From positions 1 through 64,000 of the forward strand of contig NZ_MTHD01000001.1 of the NCBI RefSeq assembly GCF_001956855.1: 64,000 nt of DNA, written 5' to 3'. Below are positions 35,599 to 43,240 of this stretch, in pieces (position 1 is the first letter of the stretch; every line of letters begins with the position of its first letter). Position numbers and translations under genes: made by a program. The DNA is from Azonexus hydrophilus (GTDB taxonomy: Bacteria > Pseudomonadota > Gammaproteobacteria > Burkholderiales > Rhodocyclaceae). The notes under the pieces are model-generated. The model made no database searches, was not told the DNA's origin, and saw only the letters and a list, made by a program, of their open reading frames with translations.

Positions 35599-36314
35599 AA
35601 CGCGCACTCGTCACCGGTGGCAGCGGCGGTATCGGCGCCGCCATCTGTCGCCGCCTGGCCGCCGACGGCCATCACGTCATCGTCCATGCCAACAGTGGCA
35701 GCGCCCGTGCCGCCGCGGTCGTCGCCGACATCGTCGCTGCCGGCGGCAGTGCCGAAGCCGTCACCTTCGACATCACCGAGCGCGCCGCCACTGCCGCCGC
35801 GCTCGACCAGCTACTCGAAGCCGGCAGCATCCAGATCCTGGTCAACAACGCCGGCATCCACGCCGATGCGGTTTTCCCGGGCATGAGTTCGACGCAATGG
35901 CACGACGTGCTCGACGTCTCGCTGAACGGCTTCTTCAACGTCACGCAACCGCTCAGCCTGCCGATGATCCGCACGCGCTGGGGCCGCATCGTCAACATCA
36001 CCTCGGTCGCCGCGATCGCCGGCAATCGCGGCCAGGTCAATTATTCGGCAGCCAAGGGCGCGCTGCACGCGGCGACCAAGTCGCTGGCGCTCGAACTGGC
36101 CAGCCGCGGTATCACCGTCAACGCGGTGGCGCCGGGCATCATCGAAACTGGCATGAGCGAAGGCGCTTTCGACACCGAGGCGATCCGTAAGCTGGTGCCG
36201 ATGCAGCGCGCCGGCCAGCCGGAGGAAGTGGCCGAACTGGTCGCCTTCCTGGCCTCGGACAAGGCGGCCTACATCTCGGGCCAGATCATCTCGATCAACG
36301 GCGCAATGATCTGA
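35595..36314 (+). CDS. 3-oxoacyl-ACP reductase, FabG family (ApeQ-type)
   Basis: A 239-residue short-chain dehydrogenase: NAD(P) site TGGSGGIG (7-14), NNAG at 84-87, and catalytic Ser137, Tyr150 and Lys154 in the YSAAK motif. It would reduce the 3-oxoacyl intermediate. The length and position after the dehydratase match the ApeQ-type ketoreductase. Confidence 0.9.
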   Translation: MKRALVTGGSGGIGAAICRRLAADGHHVIVHANSGSARAAAVVADIVAAGGSAEAVTFDITERAATAAALDQLLEAGSIQILVNNAGIHADAVFPGMSSTQWHDVLDVSLNGFFNVTQPLSLPMIRTRWGRIVNITSVAAIAGNRGQVNYSAAKGALHAATKSLALELASRGITVNAVAPGIIETGMSEGAFDTEAIRKLVPMQRAGQPEEVAELVAFLASDKAAYISGQIISINGAMI

Positions 36315-36321
36315 CGCTGCC

Positions 36322-37008
36322 ATGCAGTTTTCCCGGGTCTTCCTGAATCGCATCCAGACCCCGCCGGCGACCGCCGATACGGTCGTCGTCATCGACGTGC
36401 TGCGCTCGTTCACGACGGCTGCCGTCGCACTGGCCAACGGTGCCCGCGCCATCTACCCGGTCGAAAACCTCACCGCTGCGGCAGCGCTGGCCGGGCGACT
36501 GGACGATACGCTGGCCATCGGCGCCGTCGGCGGCGGCGATCCGGTACCCGGCTTCGATTTCGGCAATTCGCCGGCGCAGCTTCAGGCCGCCGACGTCGCC
36601 GGCAAAAGCCTGGTCATGAGTACCGCCGCCGGTGTCCGCGGCCTGCAGCGCTTCCATCAGGCCCGCCATCTGTACGCGACCAGCCTGGTCTGCGCGCAAG
36701 CCACTGCGGCGGCGATCCGGGCGCTGGAAACGGATGCGGTCTGTTTCGTCATCACCGGCGAATGGGTCGATCGCGACGGCGACGAGGATGTCGCCTGCGC
36801 CGATTACATCGAAGCGCTGTTGCGCGGTGAACGCCCCGATCCGGACGATTTTGCGCGCCGTGTCCGCGATTCCGATTTTGGCCGGCGCTTCGTCGCCGGT
36901 AGCTGGCCCAACCTGCCAGCGGCCGACCTCGAACTGTGCGCCCGCGCCGACCTCTTCGACTTCGCCATGCCGGTACAGCGCGAGGACGGGCTGCTCGTCA
37001 TCCGCTGA
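36322..37008 (+). CDS. 2-phosphosulfolactate phosphatase family protein (ComB-like)
   Basis: A 228-residue protein of the ComB family (PF04029): VVIDVLRSFTTA near 24-35, GARAIYPV, and the VMSTAAGVRG segment. In coenzyme M synthesis ComB removes phosphate from phosphosulfolactate, but many bacterial members lie outside such pathways and their substrate is unknown. No other sulfolactate gene is nearby. It is the last gene of the plus-strand pigment run, 7 bp after the FabG-type gene. Confidence 0.75.
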   Translation: MQFSRVFLNRIQTPPATADTVVVIDVLRSFTTAAVALANGARAIYPVENLTAAAALAGRLDDTLAIGAVGGGDPVPGFDFGNSPAQLQAADVAGKSLVMSTAAGVRGLQRFHQARHLYATSLVCAQATAAAIRALETDAVCFVITGEWVDRDGDEDVACADYIEALLRGERPDPDDFARRVRDSDFGRRFVAGSWPNLPAADLELCARADLFDFAMPVQREDGLLVIR

Positions 37009-37013
37009 AGCGC

Positions 37014-37334
37014 TTACTGGCGCAGCAAGACCGCCACATCGTCCTGCTTGGTCGGGCGAACCGCCCGGCCGATTTCCTCGCCAGCGCGCAACAGGATCAG
37101 CGTCGGCCACAGCTTGACCCGGTAGCTGCGCCCGAGCCGCCGTCCGGGGCCATCTTCGACCCGGATGTGCCGGAGTGCCGGCCCGGCGGCCAGCGCGGCA
37201 GCAATGACCGGCTGCGCCGCCTGGCAATGCGGGCACCAGTCGGTGCCGAATTCAAGCAGCACCAGGCCGGGCATGGCTTCGATTTCCTGCCGATCCGGCA
37301 CGTCGACCGCAGAATTTCCAGCATCAGTCATCAT
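37014..37334 (-). CDS. Thioredoxin-like protein
   Basis: A 106-residue thioredoxin-fold protein with active-site Cys34/Cys37 in WCPHC, which resembles the DsbC/PilB-type rather than the classical CGPC. No signal peptide is evident, so it is likely cytoplasmic. It is 10 bp after the antiporter and terminates next to the ComB-like gene. Confidence 0.8.
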   Translation of the reverse strand: MMTDAGNSAVDVPDRQEIEAMPGLVLLEFGTDWCPHCQAAQPVIAAALAAGPALRHIRVEDGPGRRLGRSYRVKLWPTLILLRAGEEIGRAVRPTKQDDVAVLLRQ

Positions 37335-37344
37335 CGTCTCCTCA

Positions 37345-38544
37345 TCAGGCCGAGCGCCCGATCAGTTCGCGCAGGCGTGCCAGTTTCGGCGCCACCATCG
37401 GCACCGTCAGCATGGTACTCGCCACGGCCATCAGCAGCAGGGCGGTGAAGGCCTCGCTGGTAATGATCTCGCGGTCGAGCAGGATATTGGCGAAGATGAT
37501 CATGATCAGCGCCTTGGTCTGCAGCAGCCAGCCGATGATCGACGCTTCGCCCGGCGCCCAGTTCAGGATGCGCCCGGCAATGCGCACGCCGATCAGCTTG
37601 CCGGCGACGGAAGCAACGAGCAGCAGCGCGGCGGCAACGAAAACGGCTTCACCGCCGAGCGTCCAGTTGGTACGCAGGCCGGTGGACAGGAAGAAGACCG
37701 GCATGACGACCAGCAGCACGTGATGGCGCAACAGGTCCATCCTTTCCTGGTCGAACCATTCGGCTTCCATCACCGCGCCGGCAAGGAAGGCGCCGACCAT
37801 GAAATGCAGGCCGGCCCAGTCGGCACCAAAACCGCAGACAGCCAGCCAGATCAGCGCCACATACCAGCGGTCGCGCTCGCTCAGCCAGGCCATCAGCTTG
37901 CGGAACAGCCAGCCGATGACGATGAAGGCGATCAGGAAAACCAGTTGCTTGCCGACCCGGCTCCAGTCCATCAGGATCAGCGCCAGCACGCCCCAGATCG
38001 CAATGTCGTCCACGCTCGCATAACGCAGGATGCGCTGGCCGACAGGCTGGCGCAGGACTTCCAGTTTTTCCATGAACAGGATCAGGATGGGCAGCGCGGT
38101 CACCGCGCAGGCCATGCCGACCCCGAGCACGAACTGCCAGCGCTCGCCGTGGGCGCCCAGCCAGCCGTCAGTCAGCAGCATCACCAGCGCCGCACCACCG
38201 CCGAACAGCAGCGGCGTGCCGAGCGCCAGGCCGGCGGTGATACCGCTTTCCCGGCGATGCACCCAGGCTTTCTTCAGGTCCAGTTCGATGCCGGCGATCA
38301 TCACGAAGATCATCACCGCCCACCAGGCGATGCCGTTCAGCGACTGGATCACCGGCGGCGTGAACACGAAGTTGTAGTAATCGGGGAAAATCTGCCCGAG
38401 AACCCCGGGCCCGAGCAGGATGCCGGTCAGGATCTGGACGACGACCAGCGGCGCGTAATACTCGGTGCGACCAACGCGCCAGATCAGCCAGGGCACCGCG
38501 AAGATCAGGATCATCGCGATCAGGAAGATTTCAGTCGTATTCAC
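37345..38544 (-). CDS. CPA2-family cation/proton antiporter
   Basis: A 399-residue membrane protein with about twelve hydrophobic segments and the KefB/NapA-like LTGILLGPGVLGQI motif. It lacks the C-terminal TrkA-N domain of KefB/C. A GTG start at 38544 overlaps the TGA of the methyltransferase by 4 bp. Cation selectivity is not deducible. A proton-coupled transporter in a pigment operon is unusual. Confidence 0.85.
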   Translation of the reverse strand: MNTTEIFLIAMILIFAVPWLIWRVGRTEYYAPLVVVQILTGILLGPGVLGQIFPDYYNFVFTPPVIQSLNGIAWWAVMIFVMIAGIELDLKKAWVHRRESGITAGLALGTPLLFGGGAALVMLLTDGWLGAHGERWQFVLGVGMACAVTALPILILFMEKLEVLRQPVGQRILRYASVDDIAIWGVLALILMDWSRVGKQLVFLIAFIVIGWLFRKLMAWLSERDRWYVALIWLAVCGFGADWAGLHFMVGAFLAGAVMEAEWFDQERMDLLRHHVLLVVMPVFFLSTGLRTNWTLGGEAVFVAAALLLVASVAGKLIGVRIAGRILNWAPGEASIIGWLLQTKALIMIIFANILLDREIITSEAFTALLLMAVASTMLTVPMVAPKLARLRELIGRSA

Positions 38545-39293
38545 GGCTTGCGACCGACGTACTCGCGGAAGACACCGAAGGTCACCGCGCACTCGACCTC
38601 GACGAAGCCGGCACGGCGCATTGCCGCGAGGATCGCCGCCGGATCGATGGCCGCCTCGATGGTATCTCCGTAGTAGGCCCACAACCGCCGGACATCGGCA
38701 TGACGACCGGACAGGCGAGCCAGCAGCGGCACCACGCCACCGATGTAGGCGCGCAGCGCGAGGCGTCCGAAACGACCGGCCGGCCGGCTGATTTCCATGA
38801 TGCAGGCGCGGCCGCCGGGACGCAGCACGCGGAAATATTCGGCAAAGGCCAGATCCATGTCGCCGACGTGGCGCAGCGCATATCCCATCGAGACGAAATC
38901 GACGCAGGCCTCGGGCAGCGGAATCGACTCGGCGTAGGCGACCAGCGTTTCCACCGCCAGTTTTTTCTTCAGTTCGGCCAGCATCCCCGGCGACGGATCG
39001 AGTGCCACGACGCGACCTTCGGGACCGACCAGCCGCTGCCCCTCGGCCGTCACCAGGCCGGTACCGGCGGCAACATCGAGCAGGTGCATGCCGGGGCGCA
39101 AGCCGCAGCGCTGCAGGACTTCGCGGCGGTACCAGCTGCCACTGCCGAGGGCGGTGATGCGCTCGGCGTTGTCGTAGCCCGGCGCCGCCTCGTCGAACAT
39201 GCTGCGGGTCACGGCCCGGCGTTCGTCCTCACCGGCAAAATAGGCGCCGAGGCGGGGATCGTCCTTCAGGGCGGAGTTCTTGGGCAGGGGCAT
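38541..39293 (-). CDS. UbiE/COQ5-like SAM-dependent methyltransferase
   Basis: A 250-residue class I methyltransferase: LLDVAAGTGLVTAEG (71-85) SAM-binding motif, FVSMGYALRHVGDMD and the EISRP post-motif typical of UbiE-like C/O-methyltransferases. Given the chorismatase and halogenase nearby, ring O- or C-methylation of the aryl head group is plausible but unproven; xanthomonadins carry a methoxy group on the aryl ring. It lies 8 bp after the glycosyltransferase. Confidence 0.82.
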   Translation of the reverse strand: MPLPKNSALKDDPRLGAYFAGEDERRAVTRSMFDEAAPGYDNAERITALGSGSWYRREVLQRCGLRPGMHLLDVAAGTGLVTAEGQRLVGPEGRVVALDPSPGMLAELKKKLAVETLVAYAESIPLPEACVDFVSMGYALRHVGDMDLAFAEYFRVLRPGGRACIMEISRPAGRFGRLALRAYIGGVVPLLARLSGRHADVRRLWAYYGDTIEAAIDPAAILAAMRRAGFVEVECAVTFGVFREYVGRKP

Positions 39294-39301
39294 GGTGACA
39301 G

Positions 39302-40069
39302 TCAGCGGGAAGTGGACAGGCGGCGCAGCAGCAATGCGGGCAGGCGCCAGAGGAAGCCAAGGAACAGGCGGCTGTGCATCCAGGTCAGCAGGACATTGTC
39401 CCGCAGGTAACGGAAATGCGAAACGCCACCGTCCTCGGCCCGGAAATAACGCACCGGCGCATCCATGTTGCGCGGCCGGACACCGGCCCAGCACAGGCGC
39501 ACGACGGCCTCGGGGTCGAAATCGAAACGGCGCATCCAGCGGTTGCCGCGCATGATGCGGATCAGCGGCTGCAGCGGATAGACGCGGAAGCCGTAAAGCG
39601 AATCGCCAATCCCCATCCACAGCGTTTCCAGGTTGGCCCAGCCGTTCGACACCTTGCGCCCGTTGACCCGCAGCGCCGGTGCATCGGCGTCGAAGACCGG
39701 GCGGCCGAGGATCATCGCCGCCGGATCGGCCTGCGAGGCGGCCATGAATTCGGGAATCAGCGCCGCCGGATGCTGGCCGTCGGAATCCATCGTCAGCGCG
39801 TGGGTGAAACCTTCGGCAGCAGCCTGGCTGATGCCTTCGAGCACGGCGGCGCCCTTGCCGCGATTTTCCGGCAGCACGATCAGGCGCAGGCCGGGGTCGC
39901 TGGCTGCCAGCGCCTGCAGTCGCTCGGCGCTGCCATCGGTGCTGCCGTCGACGACCACCCAGACCGGCGTCCATTGCGCGCGGGCGGCCAGGACCGTATC
40001 AATGACGGTGGGCCCGGGGTTGTAGCTGGGAATCAGGACGAAATGCGTGGTCGAAGGAGAGGTCATCAT
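39302..40069 (-). CDS. Family 2 glycosyltransferase
   Basis: A 255-residue GT2 enzyme: IPSYNPGPTVIDT near 13-25, VDGSTDGS at 40-47 and the metal-binding DSDGQ (95-99), followed by a typical WMHSRLFLGF C-terminal hydrophobic part. It may add a sugar to the polyene or its lipid carrier. Together with the PlsC-like gene it mirrors the fused glycosyl/acyltransferase of other aryl polyene clusters. Start overlaps the acyltransferase stop by a TGATG. Confidence 0.85.
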   Translation of the reverse strand: MMTSPSTTHFVLIPSYNPGPTVIDTVLAARAQWTPVWVVVDGSTDGSAERLQALAASDPGLRLIVLPENRGKGAAVLEGISQAAAEGFTHALTMDSDGQHPAALIPEFMAASQADPAAMILGRPVFDADAPALRVNGRKVSNGWANLETLWMGIGDSLYGFRVYPLQPLIRIMRGNRWMRRFDFDPEAVVRLCWAGVRPRNMDAPVRYFRAEDGGVSHFRYLRDNVLLTWMHSRLFLGFLWRLPALLLRRLSTSR

Positions 40070-40839
40070 CAGCGTGTTGCGGTCAACGGCGCCGGCGAGT
40101 GCAATTCGCTGCGCAGATAGGTATCGAGTTCGGCGGTGAAGACGCTGACGCTGGCCGGCGGTGTAAAGCGCCGGCCGAGCCGGATGCGGCAGCGCAGCGG
40201 CAGTTCCGGACGGCGGAACAGCGGCCAGGTCTTGCCGAGATACGGCGTCGAGAATTCGATAAGCAGCGTCTGCACCGGCACCCGCGCCCGGCCGGCGATC
40301 AGGCCGGCGGTGGGCATGCAGCGGTCGAGCGGAAATTCCAGCGTCCGGCTGCCTTCGGGGAAGATCACCAGCTGGCTGCCGGCGAGCAGTTCGTCACGCG
40401 CATCGATGATCATTTCCAGCGGCACATTGTTGCGGATATAGCGGGCCAGGCGGGCGGCCGCGCCGAACAGGATGTTGTCGAGCAGCGACGCCTTCATGAC
40501 GCAGACCGCATTCGGCAGGCGGGACAGGATCATCACCGCATCGAGCAGGGAAGGGTGGTTGGCGACCAGGATCAACGGCCCGGCATCGCGCAGTTGATCG
40601 AGTTCCCGCAGATCGAAACGGCAGGCGCAGAAGGTTTCGAGGAAAGCCAGATAGAGGCGAAAGCCGTTGCGGATGGCAAAGCGCCCGAGCGGCTGGCCGA
40701 GACGGCGCGGCAGCAGCGGCTTCAGCAGCAGCGCGAAGGGCAGCCAGAGCAGGCAGATCAGCGCCAGCGCGCCGAGCCCCAGGCCCATCGCCAGGGTTTC
40801 GTAGGCACGCCAGAGCAGGCCGCAACGCCGCCGGCTCAT
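40069..40839 (-). CDS. PlsC-like 1-acylglycerol-3-phosphate acyltransferase family protein
   Basis: A 256-residue acyltransferase with an N-terminal membrane helix (about 17-39), HX4D motif His95/Asp100 in NHPSLLD and FPEGSR (160-165). The start MSRRRCG at 40839 overlaps the chorismatase stop. It may acylate the glycerol or sugar carrier of the pigment. Coupled to the GT2 gene. Confidence 0.85.
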   Translation of the reverse strand: MSRRRCGLLWRAYETLAMGLGLGALALICLLWLPFALLLKPLLPRRLGQPLGRFAIRNGFRLYLAFLETFCACRFDLRELDQLRDAGPLILVANHPSLLDAVMILSRLPNAVCVMKASLLDNILFGAAARLARYIRNNVPLEMIIDARDELLAGSQLVIFPEGSRTLEFPLDRCMPTAGLIAGRARVPVQTLLIEFSTPYLGKTWPLFRRPELPLRCRIRLGRRFTPPASVSVFTAELDTYLRSELHSPAPLTATR

Positions 40840-41831
40840 CGCGGGTGCGAGGCCATGGCCTCGATCTCGACCAGCAGGTCGGCGCGGCAGACATCGGCCT
40901 CGATGTAGCTGACTTCGACCGGCCCGAGAATTTCCCGCAGCACGGCGTCGACCGCAACATGATCGGCCGCGTTGCGCAGATAGGCCCGGCAGAGCAGCTC
41001 CTGCGGGCGGAAATCGCCGGTGCACGCCAGCCGGTTGGCCTCGGCCACGACCGCCAGGATGTTGGCCAGCGTTTCCCGCGTCTGCCCGGCGACATCACCG
41101 ACATGCATGCTGCGGTGGCCGACGATGCTGGCGGTTCCGGAAATGAACAGGATTTCCTGGCCGGGCGGATGCACCAGCGCCGCCCGTGAGAAGGTCGGAC
41201 TGCGCGGACCGTAAACGTCCGGGTAATGATAGGCGCTGACCTGGCGCGGATTTTCCACCGGTACTGCCGCTATCTTGCCGGCCATGAAGGCAATCGACAG
41301 CGGGCCGCCGGCCAAGCCAAGCGCGCAGGCTGCCGGAACGTTGCCGGTGGAACCGCGGCGACAGGCGAGAAAGGCATCCTGGCGACCGATGTTGAACTGG
41401 CGATAGCGCTCCAGACCATGCGAACCGGCATTGATCCCGGCCATGTAATTCCACACCCGCCACAATTCGGGCAGGCCCTGCGCGTCGAGCAGACGGAAGA
41501 TGCGCCGGTAGGCGGTTTCGCTGGCGGCCTGCAACGGCGTCCGCGCATCGTCGGCGAAATCGGCCTCGGCCAGTTCGATGACGCCGTACAGCACGTCGTC
41601 GCTGCGCCGCCAGACAATGCCGTCGCTCTCGCCGGAAAGGCAGGGCGAAGCACTCAGCCAGGTTTCGCGCAGCGCCGTCGCGGGGCTGCCGGGCAGGCTG
41701 GCGGAAATTGCCTGTTGCGGCCAGTCGACCGCAGAATCCTGTCCGCCCAGCAGCGCGCCGCCGAGGATAAAGGCGGTTTCACGTGGAACAGGGGCGGCGC
41801 CGGGTGTGGTCTGGAAATGCAGCAAGGACAC
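40836..41831 (-). CDS. Chorismatase/3-hydroxybenzoate synthase family protein (XanB2/Hyg5-like)
   Basis: A 331-residue protein with the pattern WNYMAGINAGSHGLERYRQFN, VENPRQVSAYHYP and YGPRSPTFSRAA, which matches FkbO/Hyg5/XanB2-type chorismatases. XanB2 splits chorismate into 3- and 4-hydroxybenzoate; 3-hydroxybenzoate supplies the aryl starter for xanthomonadin. Its place between the halogenase and the acyltransferase makes self-sufficient supply of the aryl head the likely role. Contains a parS-like site and one of the TGCGGTCGAC repeats. It may also be distantly RidA-like at the C-terminus. Confidence 0.82.
   Translation of the reverse strand: MSLLHFQTTPGAAPVPRETAFILGGALLGGQDSAVDWPQQAISASLPGSPATALRETWLSASPCLSGESDGIVWRRSDDVLYGVIELAEADFADDARTPLQAASETAYRRIFRLLDAQGLPELWRVWNYMAGINAGSHGLERYRQFNIGRQDAFLACRRGSTGNVPAACALGLAGGPLSIAFMAGKIAAVPVENPRQVSAYHYPDVYGPRSPTFSRAALVHPPGQEILFISGTASIVGHRSMHVGDVAGQTRETLANILAVVAEANRLACTGDFRPQELLCRAYLRNAADHVAVDAVLREILGPVEVSYIEADVCRADLLVEIEAMASHPR
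41776..41789. promoter_or_regulatory. parS-like ParB binding site 4
   Basis: GTTTCACGTGGAAC, the reverse-complement form of the same parS core, lies within the first codons of the chorismatase gene. Confidence 0.8.
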
Positions 41832-41832
41832 G

Positions 41833-43167
41833 TCAGAGTGCGTTCATCGCCGGGTCTTCCACCCGACGGATGTTGAAACGTCGCCGCTTCCAGCCCATGA
41901 AGGCGCGCTTCGGCTGCAGCAGGTTGGCCCCGTAGTAGAGCGCCTTGAACATCCAGATCGAACGCCAGATCGGCGTCTTGCCGAAGATGTCGCCGGCGAG
42001 CACGGACAGCAGCGCTTCCTTGACGCGGAAAACGTTCTTCGGATGCATGAAGAAATCGCGCATGATCGGATTGGTCACGCGGTAGATGAACCAGGAAAAC
42101 TCCTTCGGCCCGTGTTTCATCAGCCGGTCGAAACGCTTCAGCGCGGCCGGTGCCGCTGCCGGATTCTTCAGGCAGGCATCGATCGCCTCGGCACCGATGA
42201 CACCGCCGCTCATCGCCAGCCAGACGCCGGAAGAAAACACCGGGTCGATGAAGGCGTAGGCATCGCCGAGCAGCAGATAGTTGCGGCCGTGGTTGCGTTC
42301 GGAAACATAGGAGAAATTGCCGGTCGCCTCGACCTCGTGCACCAGGGTCGAATCCTTCAGCCGCTCGGCCAGCCGCGGACAACTGGCGATGCCGTCGCGC
42401 AGGAACTGCTCCAGGCTGCGCTCGCCGCGGGTTTTCATGTGATACGGCCAGGTCACCATGCCGACACTGGTGATGTCGTTCATCATCGGGATGAACCAGA
42501 ACCAGCCGTGTTCGAACCAGTAGATGGTGATGTTGCCGGCCTCGCTGCCGGGATGCCGGCGGGCTTGCGAGAAATGGCCGTAAACCGCCGAACTGTTGTG
42601 CTTCGGGTTGCGGTGCTTGATCTGGAAACGGTTGGCCAGGAAAGTATCGCGGCCGGACGCGTCGACGACGAAGCGGGCCTGCCAGACCTGTTCGCGACCA
42701 TCGTCGTGAACCGCGCTGACGCGAACGCTTTCATCGGACTGGAATTCGACTGCCTTGGCCCGACACCCTTCGAAAACCTCGACGCCTTTTTTCGCCGCGT
42801 TGCGGATCAGCACGGTGTCGAACTCCGAGCGCAGCACCTGGTAGGCGTAGGGCATCGACTTGTCCCAGGCTTCGGCAAAGTGAAAGACCTGCGTACGCTC
42901 AAGGAACGGAGAAACGAATTCGGCGCCGTGCTTTTCCATGCCGATGGCGCGTATTTCATCGGCCACGCCAAGCCGTTCGAACAACGGCAGGTTGGCCGGC
43001 AGCAGCGATTCACCGATGTGAAAACGCGGATGGTGAGCCTTTTCCAGGATCACCACCTTGTAACCTTTTTCCGCCAGCAGTGGCGCCACCGTCGAACCCG
43101 CCGGCCCGCCGCCAATCACCAGCACGTCGCACTGGCAAGTTTCCGGATGCTGAATCTGTTCTTCCAT
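41833..43167 (-). CDS. FAD-dependent halogenase (tryptophan/phenol halogenase-like)
   Basis: A 444-residue flavoprotein: FAD-binding GGGPAG (19-24), GESLLP, and the halogenase signature W-F-W-F-I-P at 222-227 (the WxWxIP motif), with GDAYAFIDPVFSSGV (301-315) as in phenolic/pyrrolic halogenases. It would halogenate the aryl ring, as in brominated xanthomonadins. The ATG at 43167 has a GGGAG site upstream. It ends 1 bp before the chorismatase start. Two -10-like elements on the minus strand lie at 43201-43206 and 43235-43240. Confidence 0.85.
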   Translation of the reverse strand: MEEQIQHPETCQCDVLVIGGGPAGSTVAPLLAEKGYKVVILEKAHHPRFHIGESLLPANLPLFERLGVADEIRAIGMEKHGAEFVSPFLERTQVFHFAEAWDKSMPYAYQVLRSEFDTVLIRNAAKKGVEVFEGCRAKAVEFQSDESVRVSAVHDDGREQVWQARFVVDASGRDTFLANRFQIKHRNPKHNSSAVYGHFSQARRHPGSEAGNITIYWFEHGWFWFIPMMNDITSVGMVTWPYHMKTRGERSLEQFLRDGIASCPRLAERLKDSTLVHEVEATGNFSYVSERNHGRNYLLLGDAYAFIDPVFSSGVWLAMSGGVIGAEAIDACLKNPAAAPAALKRFDRLMKHGPKEFSWFIYRVTNPIMRDFFMHPKNVFRVKEALLSVLAGDIFGKTPIWRSIWMFKALYYGANLLQPKRAFMGWKRRRFNIRRVEDPAMNAL

Positions 43168-43234
43168 GGGACGATCTCCCTGTTCTCTGTGGCGGCCGAA
43201 ATTATGTTCTTGTGCCTGGGCCGGCAGGGCGCAG

Positions 43235-43240
43235 ATTATA
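43235..43240 (-). promoter_or_regulatory. Putative -10 element upstream of the halogenase operon
   Basis: TATAAT on the minus strand, overlapping the stop codon of the radical SAM gene and 68 bp before the halogenase ATG. A CATAAT at 43201-43206 is closer. Either may provide an internal promoter for halogenase, chorismatase and downstream genes. Confidence 0.4.
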
